64,000 bases of DNA. Source: Janthinobacterium violaceinigrum (GTDB lineage Bacteria; Pseudomonadota; Gammaproteobacteria; Burkholderiales; Burkholderiaceae_D). Each line of letters begins with the position of its first letter. The stretch's first letter is position 1. This document shows positions 17,547 to 27,765 of this stretch, one piece after another. The notes below the pieces were generated by a model that was given only the letters and a program-made list of their open reading frames with translations, searched no databases and was not told where the DNA came from. Made by a program: the position numbers and the translations under genes. The stretch spans positions 142,854 to 206,853 of the forward strand of contig NZ_WFLI01000010.1 of the NCBI RefSeq assembly GCF_009208555.1, given 5' to 3'.

Positions 17547-18155
17547 ATGAGCCTGGAACCCAAAGAGCAATTTGCCACTAACGTCTATTACGACAGGACG
17601 TTCAATTGTGACGCCGCCAAGATCTTGCCTGGTGAGTATTACTTTACCAACAAGGACATGCTGATCGTCACCGTGCTCGGCTCCTGCGTCTCGGCCTGCA
17701 TCCGCGACCGCGTCACTGGCCTGGGCGGCATGAATCACTTCATGCTGCCCGACGGCGGCAGCGATCCGAATAGCCCGATCTCGGCGTCGATGCGCTATGG
17801 CACCTACGCCATGGAGATCCTGATCAACGATTTGCTGAAGGCGGGCGCGCGGCGCGAGAACATGGAAGCGAAAGTGTTCGGCGGCGGCGCCGTGCTGCGC
17901 GGCTTCACGGCGATCAACGTGGGCGAACGCAATGCGGCCTTCGTCATCAATTACCTGAAGGCGGAAAAGATGCGCGTGGTGGCCGAGGACCTGAACGACA
18001 TCCACCCGCGCAAGGTGTATTTCTTCCCCCGCAGCGGCAAGGTCCTGGTGAAAAAGCTGATGCAGACGCATAACGATACACTGGTGCGCCGCGAACTCGA
18101 TTACGCCAGCCGTCTCAAGGTTGCGCCGGTGGGCGGCGAGATCGAACTGTTTTAA
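17547..18155 (+). CDS. cheD: Chemoreceptor glutamine deamidase CheD
   Basis: 202 residues. Deamidates receptor glutamines. The catalytic Cys is in [11 protein letters not shown] and His in [11 protein letters not shown], both as in the family; the third-residue region [11 protein letters not shown] is present. The protein ends with VGGEIELF, nearly the same tail as the CheZ-like protein in this operon (SGDIELF). In Bacillus-type systems CheD binds CheC and CheY-P connects the two; a shared tail could mean a shared docking surface, which is inference. It is followed by cheB after 110 bp. Confidence 0.95.
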   Translation: MSLEPKEQFATNVYYDRTFNCDAAKILPGEYYFTNKDMLIVTVLGSCVSACIRDRVTGLGGMNHFMLPDGGSDPNSPISASMRYGTYAMEILINDLLKAGARRENMEAKVFGGGAVLRGFTAINVGERNAAFVINYLKAEKMRVVAEDLNDIHPRKVYFFPRSGKVLVKKLMQTHNDTLVRRELDYASRLKVAPVGGEIELF

Positions 18156-18265
18156 CTGCCGGAGCAAAACCTGCCGGGCGCGGGCTTCTGTCCCATGCGC
18201 CATGCAGGTTTGCCAGGCGTTCTTACCGATTTAGAATAAGGGCTGCAAGGCCTGGAAGGATAACT

Positions 18266-19336
18266 ATGAAGATCAAGGTATTGATCGTGGATGATTCGGC
18301 GCTGATCCGCAGCGTCATGACGGAAATCGTGAACAGCCAGCCCGACATGGAAGTGGTGGGCGCGGCGCCCGATCCGCTGGTGGCGCGCGAGATGATCAAG
18401 CAGACCAACCCCGACGTGCTGACCCTCGACGTCGAGATGCCGAAAATGGATGGCCTGGACTTCCTGGAAAAGCTGATGCGTCTGCGTCCGATGCCGGTGC
18501 TGATGGTGTCGTCGCTGACGGAGCGCGGTTCGGAAATCACCATGCGCGCGCTGGAACTGGGCGCCGTTGATTTCGTCACCAAGCCGAAGATCTCGATCCA
18601 GAGCGGCATGCGCGAATACACGGACATGATCGCCGACAAGATCCGTGCCGCCTCGAAGGCACGCATCCGCGCGCGCACCCTGCCATCGGCCGGCGACAAG
18701 GTGGCCGCACCGCTGCCTGCGCTGCGCAGTCCATTGACGTCGAGCGAAAAGCTGATCATCGTGGGCGCCTCGACGGGCGGCACGGAAGCGATCCGCGAAT
18801 TCCTCATGCAGATGCCGTCCGATTGCCCCGGCATCCTGATCACGCAGCACATGCCCGAAGGGTTTACGCGCTCGTTTGCGCGCCGCCTCGATTCGCTGTG
18901 CAAGATCTCGGTGCAGGAAGCGGCCGGCGGCGAACGGGTGCTGCCCGGCCACGCCTACATCGCGCCCGGCCATTCGCACCTGACCTTGACGCGCAGCGGC
19001 GCCAACTACATGACCAAGATCGACCAGGGCGAACCCGTCAACCGCCACCGTCCGTCCGTCGACGTGCTGTTCCGGTCAGCCGCGCAATCGGCCGGCAAGA
19101 ATGCCGTCGGCGTGATCCTGACGGGCATGGGCAAGGATGGCGCGCAAGGCATGTTGGAGATGAAGGCTGCGGGAGCGTATAATTTTGCGCAGGATGAAGC
19201 CAGTTGCGTGGTGTTCGGCATGCCGCGCGAGGCGATCGCCATCGGTGCTGCGCATGAGGTCGGCGCTCTGACGGCGCTGCCGGGCATGGTGCTGGGACAC
19301 CTGGCTGCGCATGGCATGCGCGCTTTGCGCGTGTAA
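18266..19336 (+). CDS. cheB: Chemotaxis response regulator / methylesterase CheB
   Basis: 356 residues. The receiver domain (about 1-125) has IVDDSALIR and the phosphorylation site in [11 protein letters not shown]. The methylesterase domain (about 165-350) has the catalytic Ser in GASTGGTEA, His in ITQHMPEGF and Asp in GMGKDGAQG. It removes methyl groups from receptors and provides adaptation feedback. A ribosome site (AAGGATAAC) precedes the ATG. The 147 bp to cheY2 contain no gene. Confidence 0.96.
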   Translation: MKIKVLIVDDSALIRSVMTEIVNSQPDMEVVGAAPDPLVAREMIKQTNPDVLTLDVEMPKMDGLDFLEKLMRLRPMPVLMVSSLTERGSEITMRALELGAVDFVTKPKISIQSGMREYTDMIADKIRAASKARIRARTLPSAGDKVAAPLPALRSPLTSSEKLIIVGASTGGTEAIREFLMQMPSDCPGILITQHMPEGFTRSFARRLDSLCKISVQEAAGGERVLPGHAYIAPGHSHLTLTRSGANYMTKIDQGEPVNRHRPSVDVLFRSAAQSAGKNAVGVILTGMGKDGAQGMLEMKAAGAYNFAQDEASCVVFGMPREAIAIGAAHEVGALTALPGMVLGHLAAHGMRALRV

Positions 19337-19483
19337 GCCACGTTTTATATGATCTGAGGCAAGTTTGTTCGCCTAAAAGCAACGAAAATGCTATCCTACA
19401 ACTTGCTGCCGTAGTGTCGACCATAATGTCGGCATTCATGTCGATATTATTAACAAACCGCTACAGAAACAACGGAGTTATTC

Positions 19484-19882
19484 ATGGCTGATCCAAAGAT
19501 GAAATTTTTAGTCGTTGACGATTTTTCGACGATGCGCCGCATTGTCCGGAATCTGTTGAAGGAACTGGGTTATGCCAACGTCGATGAGGCGGAAGACGGC
19601 GTGATGGGCCTGGCCAAGCTGCGCGCGGAATCGTACGATTTCGTCGTCTCGGACTGGAACATGCCAAACATGGATGGCCTGACGATGCTGCAGCATATCC
19701 GCGCCGATCCCGCACTGGCCAAGCTGCCCGTGCTGATGGTCACCGCCGAAGCGAAAAAAGAAAACATCATCGCCGCCGCGCAAGCGGGCGCCAGCGGTTA
19801 TGTGGTCAAGCCGTTCACGGCCGCGACCCTCGATGAAAAGCTGAACAAGATTTTCGAGAAGCTGGAAAAAGCCGGCGCCTGA
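19484..19882 (+). CDS. cheY: Chemotaxis response regulator CheY
   Basis: 132 residues, strongly similar to classical motor-binding CheY ([56 protein letters not shown]). In many betaproteobacteria cheZ follows; here the coding unit ends and a strong bidirectional terminator comes 19 bp after the stop. It presumably switches the flagellar motor by binding FliM after phosphorylation by CheA. Confidence 0.95.
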   Translation: MADPKMKFLVVDDFSTMRRIVRNLLKELGYANVDEAEDGVMGLAKLRAESYDFVVSDWNMPNMDGLTMLQHIRADPALAKLPVLMVTAEAKKENIIAAAQAGASGYVVKPFTAATLDEKLNKIFEKLEKAGA

Positions 19883-19901
19883 TCACGGCTTGCCACGCTT
19901 G

Positions 19902-19941
19902 AAAAAAAACGCTGCCGGTGCGAACCGGCAGCGTTTTTTTT
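19902..19941. terminator. Strong bidirectional terminator between cheY and the SDR gene
   Basis: A(8) plus CGCTGCCGGT (19910-19919), loop GCGA (19920-19923), ACCGGCAGCG (19924-19933) plus T(8). The A-run and T-run make it work in both directions for the convergent cheY and SDR genes. Confidence 0.92.
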
Positions 19942-19955
19942 CGTCCGCAGGAATT

Positions 19956-20708
19956 TCAGACCAGTCCGCCATTTGCGCGCAGCGTCTGGCCATTCACCCA
20001 ACGGCCATCGGGCCCGGCCAAGAAGACCACGGCGGCCGCGATGTCGTCCGGCGTGCCCAGGCGTTCCAGGGGCGCCATCTTGCTCATGCGCTCTATCGTT
20101 TCCTCCGTCTTGCCGTTCAAGAACAGGGCCGTGGCCGTGGGGCCGGGAGCGACGGCGTTGACGGTGATGTCCTTGCCGCGCAATTCCTTGGCAAAGATAT
20201 TCGTCATCGTCTCGATGGCCGCCTTGGTGGCGCCGTAGACGGAGTAGCCGGGCAGGGCCAGGCCGATCACGCTGGTCGAAAAGTTGATGACGCTGCCGCC
20301 GCGGCGCAAGCGCGTCGCCGCCTGGCGCATGGTGTTGAAGCTGCCCTTGACGTTGATGGCGAACAGGCGGTCGAAGGTGGCGTCGTCCGTGACGGCCAGG
20401 GTGGGCAACACGGGCGGCATGATGCCGGCGTTGTTGACCAGCACGTCAACGCCGCCGAAGGCCGCTTCGGCCCCATCGAACAGGGCTTGCACGTCGGCCA
20501 CATCGGCCACGTTGGCCCTGACCGCGACGGCACTGCCGCCGTCGGCCGCGATGGCCGCCACCAGCTGCTCCGCTTCGGCCTTGCCGCTGGCGTAATTGAC
20601 GACGACCTGCATGCCGTCGCGCGCCAGGCGGCGGGCGATGGCCGCGCCTATGCCGCGCGAGGCGCCCGTGACGATGGCAACTCTGGCGGAATGGGATGCT
20701 GTGTTCAT
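19956..20708 (-). CDS. Short-chain dehydrogenase/reductase (3-ketoacyl-ACP reductase-like)
   Basis: 250 residues from the ATG at 20708, preceded by AGGAG (reverse strand GACAGGAGAAGCACC). Classical SDR: cofactor loop VTGASRGIGAAIARRLA, NNAG motif LVNNAGIM, catalytic Ser in INFSTSVIG, YxxxK in YSVYGATKAA, and the C-terminal GGLV. Arginine at the second position of the cofactor loop (ASRGIG) favours NADP(H). The substrate is unknown. Two inverted repeats lie upstream (20773-20798 and 20914-20927), suggesting a regulated promoter shared with or close to the divergent lipoprotein gene. An open reading frame upstream of 20708 is unlikely to be used. Confidence 0.9.
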   Translation of the reverse strand: MNTASHSARVAIVTGASRGIGAAIARRLARDGMQVVVNYASGKAEAEQLVAAIAADGGSAVAVRANVADVADVQALFDGAEAAFGGVDVLVNNAGIMPPVLPTLAVTDDATFDRLFAINVKGSFNTMRQAATRLRRGGSVINFSTSVIGLALPGYSVYGATKAAIETMTNIFAKELRGKDITVNAVAPGPTATALFLNGKTEETIERMSKMAPLERLGTPDDIAAAVVFLAGPDGRWVNGQTLRANGGLV

Positions 20709-20772
20709 GGTGCTTCTCCTGTCATGGTGGGAGGCCCGTATGCCGTCGCTGCGAGCCAGTGCCCCCATTGTG

Positions 20773-20798
20773 ATCTTTATCCGTTTGCGGATAAAGAT
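20773..20798. promoter_or_regulatory. Perfect 11-bp inverted repeat upstream of the SDR gene
   Basis: ATCTTTATCCG (20773-20783), spacer TTTG, CGGATAAAGAT (20788-20798). It lies 65-90 bp upstream of the SDR start. No T-run follows, so an operator is more likely than a terminator. The form is typical for a TetR- or MarR-type dimer, but no such regulator gene is adjacent. Confidence 0.5.
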
Positions 20799-20913
20799 GG
20801 GGATGCTGCTTTCAGTGTGCAAATCATATCAACAATTGCGGCCGGCCTGCCTGCTGCGGACACGCATGCTCACCTTGACTGCAAGTAATTGCGCAACGGA
20901 ATGAAATATTTCC

Positions 20914-20927
20914 TAAAGTTAACTTTA
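20914..20927. promoter_or_regulatory. 14-bp perfect palindrome in divergent intergenic region
   Basis: TAAAGTTAACTTTA reads the same on both strands. It sits between the divergent SDR and lipoprotein genes, about 75 bp before the latter. It may be an operator or part of a promoter. Confidence 0.35.
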
Positions 20928-21002
20928 CACGTCAAATAATTTGGCCCATGATCGCTGCACTATTCCACCTCTGTCCCCGACCCCGACAAGAAGGAGCGCA
21001 CC

Positions 21003-21467
21003 ATGCGCCGAGCACCCGTATTATTTTTTGCCTTGAGCACCACTCTGCTGGCAGCCTGCGGCGTGAGCCTGGAACAGGCGAGTGTCGCCCCCGTCATCGC
21101 CGAGGCGCAGCCAGCGGAGGCCCGCGACGGGGCCGTGCAGCCGTTTGCTGACGGCGACGGCCGGCATGCCTATCTGCACCGCGTGGGAGGGCATGACTAT
21201 GTCAGCCTGAGCCAGGATGGCCCGCAGGGGGGCTTGCCGATACTCACGGGGGCGCAGCGCGGTGCGCACGCCATCCGCCTGCTGGCAGCCGATCCGGCCC
21301 AGGCGCGGGCCATCCTGCGCAGCCTGAGGCTGCCTGCGAACCAGCGCAAGCTGTGGGCGGGACAGGAAATCGTGCTCGATGCCGCCAGTTATGACATGTT
21401 GCAAGCGGCACGCGGCCGCAACAAGCCCCTGTTTGCGGAACTCAGGCTGGTGGGGATGGAGAAGTAA
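21003..21467 (+). CDS. Small putative lipoprotein
   Basis: 154 residues, ATG at 21003 with ribosome site AAGGAGCG. The N-terminus is a lipoprotein signal ending in LLAAC (Cys about 19). The mature part has no motif I recognise; it contains VGGHDYVSLSQDG and a helical segment DPAQARAILRSLRLPANQRKLW. It should be anchored in a cell-envelope membrane facing the periplasm. It is transcribed away from the SDR gene. Function unknown. Confidence 0.7.
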   Translation: MRRAPVLFFALSTTLLAACGVSLEQASVAPVIAEAQPAEARDGAVQPFADGDGRHAYLHRVGGHDYVSLSQDGPQGGLPILTGAQRGAHAIRLLAADPAQARAILRSLRLPANQRKLWAGQEIVLDAASYDMLQAARGRNKPLFAELRLVGMEK

Positions 21468-21472
21468 GGAAA

Positions 21473-21502
21473 AGAAACAGAAACAGAAACAGAAACAGAA
21501 AC
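21473..21502 (+). repeat. Hexanucleotide tandem repeat (AGAAAC)5
   Basis: Five exact copies of AGAAAC between the lipoprotein stop and the panC stop. It is a short sequence repeat that could vary in copy number; it lies outside coding sequence. Confidence 0.9.
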
Positions 21503-21544
21503 GGGACCGAATGGCCCCGTCGCGGTGACGCTTGGAGATGGCGC

Positions 21545-22396
<852 letters not shown>

Positions 22397-22438
22397 CTAA
22401 AACCCCGTTGTACGGTGGTCAGTGACAAAGGGAGGGGA

Positions 22439-23371
22439 TCAGGCGGGCGAATAGGCCAGCCGGACGTAGATGGGGGCAAACGGTTCGGCTTGCGTAATTT
22501 CGATCAGGGTTTCCTTGGCCAGTTCCAGCAGGGCCACGAAGTTGACGACCACCACGGGCACGCCGCCGGCAATGTCGAACAGTTCGCTGAACTCGACGAA
22601 GCGCGACGATTGCAAGTGGCGCAGGATGCTCGACATGTGCTCGCGCACGGACAGTTCCTGGCGGCTGATGCGGTGATGCTGGGTCAGCTTGGCGCGTTTC
22701 AGCACGTCGAGCCACGCCTGCTGCAAGTCCACCGGTTCCACGTCGGGCCAGGTGGGCGTCAGGCTTTGCTCGATGAAAATCTGCGTGCGCACGAAATCGC
22801 GTTCGAACTGGGGAATGGCGTTCAGGTCGTAGGCGGCCAGCTTGATCTGCTCGTACTCGAGCAGGCGGCGCACCAGTTCGGCACGGGGGTCGCCGCCATC
22901 TTCCTCGACGTCGCTCTTGCGCGAAGGCAAGAGCATGCGCGACTTGATCTCGATCAGCATGGCCGCCATCAACAGGTACTCGGCGGCCAGTTCCAGGTTG
23001 CGCACACGGATCTGGTCCACATATTTCAGATATTGCAGGGTCACCTGCGCCATCGGGATATCGAGGATGTTGAAGTTTTGCTTGCGGATCAGATAGAGCA
23101 GCAAGTCGAGCGGGCCTTCGAAGGCTTCGAGGAAGATTTCCAGCGCGTCCGGCGGAATGTACAGATCCGTCGGCATGCGCATCATCGGCTCGCCATACAG
23201 GCGGGCGATGCCCAGCGGGTCGGCGGCGGGCGCCGCGTCCGTTACTGCCGTGGCCGATGCTGCAGGGTCGCCGCTGCCGTCGCCGTCAGCGACAGGTACG
23301 GGCGACTCGATGACTGCGCCGGCACCGGAAGCGTCCACTTCCGGCGTGACTGCAGACTCTTCAGGCAACAT
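22439..23371 (-). CDS. scpA: Segregation and condensation protein A
   Basis: 310 residues. ScpA is the kleisin subunit of the SMC-ScpAB condensin that compacts and segregates the chromosome. The family core starts near residue 80 (FEGPLDLLLYLIRKQNFNILDIPM) with LLMAAMLIEIKSRMLLP next, and ends in a winged-helix segment. The first 55 residues are an Ala/Asp/Val-rich extension of low complexity; a shorter start near MRMPTDLYIP is possible. It lies 17 bp downstream of the DUF3460 gene. scpB is not in the window. Confidence 0.93.
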   Translation of the reverse strand: MLPEESAVTPEVDASGAGAVIESPVPVADGDGSGDPAASATAVTDAAPAADPLGIARLYGEPMMRMPTDLYIPPDALEIFLEAFEGPLDLLLYLIRKQNFNILDIPMAQVTLQYLKYVDQIRVRNLELAAEYLLMAAMLIEIKSRMLLPSRKSDVEEDGGDPRAELVRRLLEYEQIKLAAYDLNAIPQFERDFVRTQIFIEQSLTPTWPDVEPVDLQQAWLDVLKRAKLTQHHRISRQELSVREHMSSILRHLQSSRFVEFSELFDIAGGVPVVVVNFVALLELAKETLIEITQAEPFAPIYVRLAYSPA

Positions 23372-23388
23372 CGTGCCGGTTCCAGATC

Positions 23389-23598
23389 TTAGTTCTTGTT
23401 CTGGTAAACGTAAGCCTGTTGCTTGACAGCCGATGCCAGCTGGCGCTCCTGCTCATCGATGCTGACGGCCGGCTTGTCCCACAGCAGGGCGCGGCCCGCT
23501 TGCTGGCCCGCTTCCATGCCAGGATTCTTGGCCTTCAGTTCGGCGATGAACAAGGTGTGGTCGGATACGTAGTTGGTGTGTTTTGCAGGCAGTTTCAT
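23389..23598 (-). CDS. DUF3460 family small protein
   Basis: 69 residues from the ATG at 23598 (MKLPAKHTNYVSDHTLFI…), with an AGAAGAGA ribosome site. The sequence KHTNYVSDHTLFIAELK and the central PGMEAGQQAGRALLWDK match DUF3460, a family of short proteins of unknown function found mainly in betaproteobacteria. It precedes scpA by 17 bp and is probably co-transcribed. Confidence 0.82.
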   Translation of the reverse strand: MKLPAKHTNYVSDHTLFIAELKAKNPGMEAGQQAGRALLWDKPAVSIDEQERQLASAVKQQAYVYQNKN

Positions 23599-23706
23599 AT
23601 TCTCTTCTGAGTGTCTTATAAGTAAGGTCAGCCGGCCGTATTTTACCGCGCCGTATCGCTTGGCGGGTTGTTGTATCGGCAAGTCCAGGGGCGAAATTGC
23701 TAAAAA

Positions 23707-24189
23707 TCAATAACGCAGCAGGCGCCGCATCACCATCGGCGCCGGTTCGGCGGGGTTGGCGTGCGAATATTCCAGTTCTTCGGCCAGCTCGAATTCGAAG
23801 GCCGCATAAAAATCGAGCAGCTTGCGCTGGTCGCGCCGCACGGCCAGGCGCAATTCCTCGGCCTGGCACGAGAGGCCGTGATGAATGATGGCTTCCAGCA
23901 AGTGCTGCGAAACGTGGCTGCCCCGGTAGGCGGGCAGCACGCCCATGCGGGAAATCTTCCAGATGGCGGGATCGCTGTCGAGCGGCATCCAGCGCAGCGA
24001 GCCGGCTGGAATGTCGTCGATCAGCAACAGAAAACCGCCGCCGTGGCGCAATTGCTCTTCCACTTGCTGCGCCGTCTCGTGGTGTCCACTGGACGAGGCG
24101 GCCACCTTGCCGGCCCACGCGGCGCGGGTCAGGTCGGCTATCAGCTGTGCATCGGCATTTGTTGCTTCGCGCACCACGATATTCATCAT
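23707..24189 (-). CDS. GNAT family N-acetyltransferase
   Basis: 160 residues. The GNAT fold is indicated by VREATNADAQLIADL at the start and the acetyl-CoA loop region MGVLPAYRGSHVSQHLLEAII (about 84-104, R-G-x-H-V form), followed by FYAAFEFELAEEL. The substrate is unknown. It lies 16 bp downstream of metG and so is probably in its transcript. Two adjacent ATG codons (24189 and 24186) are equally good starts. Confidence 0.86.
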   Translation of the reverse strand: MMNIVVREATNADAQLIADLTRAAWAGKVAASSSGHHETAQQVEEQLRHGGGFLLLIDDIPAGSLRWMPLDSDPAIWKISRMGVLPAYRGSHVSQHLLEAIIHHGLSCQAEELRLAVRRDQRKLLDFYAAFEFELAEELEYSHANPAEPAPMVMRRLLRY

Positions 24190-24205
24190 CGGTTCCTGTC
24201 TGTCC

Positions 24206-26368
24206 TTAGCGGATGCGCATGCCAGGTTCGGCGCCTGGCCACGGGTTCAGGATGTAGATGCCCGGATTCGCCTTCTCGTCAGCGGCGGAGGCCGCCATGA
24301 CCATGCCTTCGGAAATGCCGAACTTCATCTTGCGCGGCGCCAGGTTGGCCACCAGCACCGTCAGCTTGCCGATCAGCTCTTCCGGCTGGTAGGCCGAGCG
24401 GATACCCGAGAACACATTGCGCAAACGGCCTTCGCCCGCATCCAGGGTCAGGCGCAGCAGCTTGTCCGAGCCGTCCACCAGTTCGCAGTTGACGATCTTG
24501 GCGATGCGCAGGTCGACCTTGAGGAAGTCGTCGATCTTGATCTCGGGTGCCAGTTCCTCGATGGCGGAAGCCGGTGTTTCCGCAACCGGCGCAGGTGCAG
24601 CGTCGTTGGCGGCGTCGGCTGCCGGTGCCGCCACGGCGGCCGCTTGCGGCGCGTCAAACAGCGCTTCGATCATCTTTGCATCCATGCGCGTCATCAAATG
24701 GCTGTAGGCGCCGATGGTGCGGCCCAGCATGCTGTTCGAGACGGCGTCGCCGAACACTTGCGTGTCGGCCCAGGTGAATTCGGCGTCGTTGAGGAACGAG
24801 GCCACGTTCTTCGCCACGCCCGGCAGCACCGGCGACAGCAGGATCGTCAGCTGGCGGAACAGGATCAGGGCCGTGGTGCACACGTCGTGCAGCTCGGCCG
24901 TCTTGTCCGCATCCTTGGCCAGGATCCATGGCTTGTTTTCATCGACATACTGGTTGGTGATGTCGGCGATTTCCATGATTTCGCGCAAGGCCTTGCCGAA
25001 TTCGCGGTTCTCGAAGTGCGCGGCGATGCTGGCCTGGCGCTCGACGATGACGCCGTTGACGTCCACCGTCAGCGCGCGGTTGATCCAGCTTTGCGCGCCT
25101 TCCGACAGCGTCGACGCCAGCTTGCCGTCGAAACGCTTGGCGATGAAACCGGCGCAGCGGCTGGCGATGTTCACGTATTTGCCGATCAGGTCGCTGTTCA
25201 CGCGGGCCACGAAATCGTCGCCGTTGAAGTCCAGGTCTTCCACTTTCGAGTTCAGCTTGAAGGCGATGTAGTAGCGCAGCCATTCCGGGTTCATGCCCAG
25301 GTCCAGGTAGCGCAGCGGCGAAATGCCCGTGCCGCGCGACTTCGACATCTTTTCGTTGTTGACCGTCAGGAAGCCGTGGACATTGACTTTCAGTTTGTCG
25401 ATCACCGGGTGGCCGGCAAATTTCAGCATGGCGGGCCAGAACAGCAAATGGAAGGACACGATGTCCTTGCCGATGAAGTGAATTTGTTCCGTGGCAGGAT
25501 CGTTCAGCAAGGCGTCGAAATCGAGGCCTTTCTTGTCGCAATAGTTTTTCAGGCTGGCCAGGTAGCCGACGGGCGCGTCCATCCACACATAGAAGAACTT
25601 GCCCGGCGCATCGGGAATCGGGATGCCGAAGTAGGGCGCATCGCGCGAGATATCCCAGTCGGCCAGCTTTTCGCCCGCTTCGCCCAGCCATTCGCTGACC
25701 TTGTTGACCATTTCAGGCTGCAAGCGGCCTGGCGTGTTGAGCCAATCCTTGAGGAATTCGAAGCAGCGCGGGTCGGACAGCTTGAAGAAATACTGTTCCG
25801 ACGGCTTCATCACGGGCGTCGCATTGGTAAACACGGAGAACGGATTGACCAGGTCGGTCGGCTGGTAGGCGGCGCCGCACACTTCGCAATTGTCGCCGTA
25901 CTGGTTCTTGGCGCCGCATTTCGGGCATTCGCCCTTGATGTTGCGGTCGGCCAGGAACATGCCTTTCACGGGGTCGAAGAAGCGGTCGACGGTTTTCGTG
26001 ACGATCAGGCCCGTATCGCGCAGCTTGCGGTAGATCGATTGCGACAGGTCGACGTTTTCCGGCGAGTCGGTCGAATACCAGTTGTCGAAGGCGATATGGA
26101 AGCCGTCCAGGTACTGGGCGCGGCCGGCGGCGATATTGGCGACGAATTGCTGCGGCGTGATGCCTTCCTTTTCGGCGGCGATCATGATGGGCGTGCCATG
26201 CGTATCGTCGGCGCCCACAAAGTGCACTTCACGGCCGGCTGCGCCATCGCGTTGCATTCGCTGGAACCGGACCCAGATATCGGCCTGGATGTATTCCATG
26301 ATGTGGCCAATGTGAAAAGCGGCGTTTGCGTAAGGCAGGGCAGTGGTGACGAACAGCTTGCGAGTCAT
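24206..26368 (-). CDS. metG: Methionyl-tRNA synthetase
   Basis: 720 residues from the ATG at 26368 ([22 protein letters not shown]…). HIGH motif is present in full, zinc knuckle cysteines in [23 protein letters not shown] in [12 protein letters not shown]-terminal tRNA-binding (Trbp111-like) domain covers about 610-720 after an Ala-rich linker. Charges tRNA-Met and initiator tRNA. The frame stays open upstream, but the family N-terminus fixes the start. It is divergent from apbC with about 160 bp between. Confidence 0.97.
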   Translation of the reverse strand: MTRKLFVTTALPYANAAFHIGHIMEYIQADIWVRFQRMQRDGAAGREVHFVGADDTHGTPIMIAAEKEGITPQQFVANIAAGRAQYLDGFHIAFDNWYSTDSPENVDLSQSIYRKLRDTGLIVTKTVDRFFDPVKGMFLADRNIKGECPKCGAKNQYGDNCEVCGAAYQPTDLVNPFSVFTNATPVMKPSEQYFFKLSDPRCFEFLKDWLNTPGRLQPEMVNKVSEWLGEAGEKLADWDISRDAPYFGIPIPDAPGKFFYVWMDAPVGYLASLKNYCDKKGLDFDALLNDPATEQIHFIGKDIVSFHLLFWPAMLKFAGHPVIDKLKVNVHGFLTVNNEKMSKSRGTGISPLRYLDLGMNPEWLRYYIAFKLNSKVEDLDFNGDDFVARVNSDLIGKYVNIASRCAGFIAKRFDGKLASTLSEGAQSWINRALTVDVNGVIVERQASIAAHFENREFGKALREIMEIADITNQYVDENKPWILAKDADKTAELHDVCTTALILFRQLTILLSPVLPGVAKNVASFLNDAEFTWADTQVFGDAVSNSMLGRTIGAYSHLMTRMDAKMIEALFDAPQAAAVAAPAADAANDAAPAPVAETPASAIEELAPEIKIDDFLKVDLRIAKIVNCELVDGSDKLLRLTLDAGEGRLRNVFSGIRSAYQPEELIGKLTVLVANLAPRKMKFGISEGMVMAASAADEKANPGIYILNPWPGAEPGMRIR

Positions 26369-26528
26369 GATTGATGCACTTTTGGGATGGATAATAGGAC
26401 ATTTTAACAGCGGAAAGGCAATATGAGCAGATGCAGCGCTGGCAAGTGATGCTTTTGCCGCCATCGCGCCATGCAAATTTGCGCTAGACTGCGCGTATTG
26501 CATATATGTAGTACACACGGAGATTTAC

Positions 26529-27617
26529 ATGAGCATCACAGTAGAAGACGTCAAGGCCGCGCTGGCCCAGGTTATTGATCCAAATACACATAAAGATTTC
26601 GTTTCCAGCAAAACCGTCAAGAATCTGAAGGTCGATGGCAATGATATTTCCCTCGACATCGAGCTGGGCTATCCGGCGAAAAGCCAGATCGACCTGATCC
26701 GCAAATCCGTGCTGGCCGCGCTGCGCGTGCTGCCGGGCGTGGGCAATGTCAGCGTGGGCGTGTCGTCGAAAATCATTTCGCACACGGTGCAACGCGGCTT
26801 GAAGCCGATGAGCAACGTGAAAAACATCATCGCCGTCGCGTCCGGCAAGGGCGGCGTTGGCAAATCGACCACGGCCGTCAACCTGGCCCTGGCCCTGGCC
26901 GCCGAAGGCGCCACCGTCGGCATGCTGGACGCCGATATCTATGGCCCGTCGCAGCCGATGATGCTGGGCATCAGCGGCCAGCCGAAGACGCTCGATGGCA
27001 AAAGCATGGAGCCGATGGAAAACCACGGCCTGCAAGTGTCGTCGATCGGCTTCATGATCGATCCGGACGAACCGATGGTATGGCGCGGTCCCATGGTCAC
27101 GCAAGCCTTGCAGCAGCTGCTGGACCAGACCAACTGGCGCGACCTCGATTACCTGATCGTCGACATGCCGCCAGGCACGGGCGACATTCAACTGACCCTG
27201 TCGCAAAAAGTACCCGTCACGGGCGCCGTGATTGTGACCACGCCGCAGGATATCGCGCTGCTGGACGCGCGCAAGGGCTTGAAAATGTTCGAGAAAGTCG
27301 GCATCCCGATCCTGGGCGTGGTGGAAAACATGAGCACGCACATCTGCTCGAACTGCGGCCATGCGGAAGAAATCTTCGGCGCCGGCGGCGGCGCGAAGAT
27401 GTGCGCGGACTTCGGCGTGGAATTCCTCGGCGCCTTGCCGCTGACCATGGCCATCCGCCAGCAGACGGATTCCGGTACGCCGACCGTCGTGGCCGAGCCG
27501 GAAGGTCCCGTCGCCGTGATCTACAAGCAGATCGCCCGCACCATCGCGATCAAGGTGGCGGAAAAGGCCAAGGATATGACGAGCAAGTTCCCTAGCATCG
27601 TCATCAAGAATGACTAA
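26529..27617 (+). CDS. apbC: Iron-sulfur cluster carrier protein ApbC/Mrp
   Basis: 362 residues. An N-terminal MIP18/DUF59 domain (about 1-85) is followed by a ParA-like P-loop ATPase with deviant Walker A SGKGGVGKST (about 107-116), DADIYGPSQP, and MPPGTGD. The CxxC pair that holds the cluster is in HICSNCGH. It carries Fe-S clusters to target apoproteins. ATG has GGAGATTTAC as ribosome site. It is divergent from metG, an arrangement common in proteobacteria. Confidence 0.95.
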   Translation: MSITVEDVKAALAQVIDPNTHKDFVSSKTVKNLKVDGNDISLDIELGYPAKSQIDLIRKSVLAALRVLPGVGNVSVGVSSKIISHTVQRGLKPMSNVKNIIAVASGKGGVGKSTTAVNLALALAAEGATVGMLDADIYGPSQPMMLGISGQPKTLDGKSMEPMENHGLQVSSIGFMIDPDEPMVWRGPMVTQALQQLLDQTNWRDLDYLIVDMPPGTGDIQLTLSQKVPVTGAVIVTTPQDIALLDARKGLKMFEKVGIPILGVVENMSTHICSNCGHAEEIFGAGGGAKMCADFGVEFLGALPLTMAIRQQTDSGTPTVVAEPEGPVAVIYKQIARTIAIKVAEKAKDMTSKFPSIVIKND

Positions 27618-27630
27618 ACGATAGCAAGCC

Positions 27631-27693
27631 TTAACCCAAGGCAGAGACTGGGGTCGAACCCTCAGGGTTCGACCCCGGCCCTTCATGGGTTAA
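27631..27693. repeat. Nested inverted repeat (GGGGTCGAACCCT palindrome inside TTAACCCA arms)
   Basis: Inner arms GGGGTCGAACCCT (27650-27662) and AGGGTTCGACCCC (27664-27676) with one base between; outer arms TTAACCCA (27631-27638) and TGGGTTAA (27686-27693). It lies after apbC. No T-run follows, so it looks more like a dispersed palindromic repeat unit than a terminator. Confidence 0.6.
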
Positions 27694-27765
27694 CAATCCT
27701 GCGCCACTGCCAGCAGGAATATGGTTTCATGCAGTCCGTGTTGTTATTAAACAAGAGGAGACATC

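Noticed and set aside
20914..20948. FliA promoter for the 21003 lipoprotein gene
   Set aside because: The -35 fits, but the -10 candidate TCAAATAA matches only about 5 of 8 positions and the spacing is 10 rather than 11. Only the palindrome is reported.
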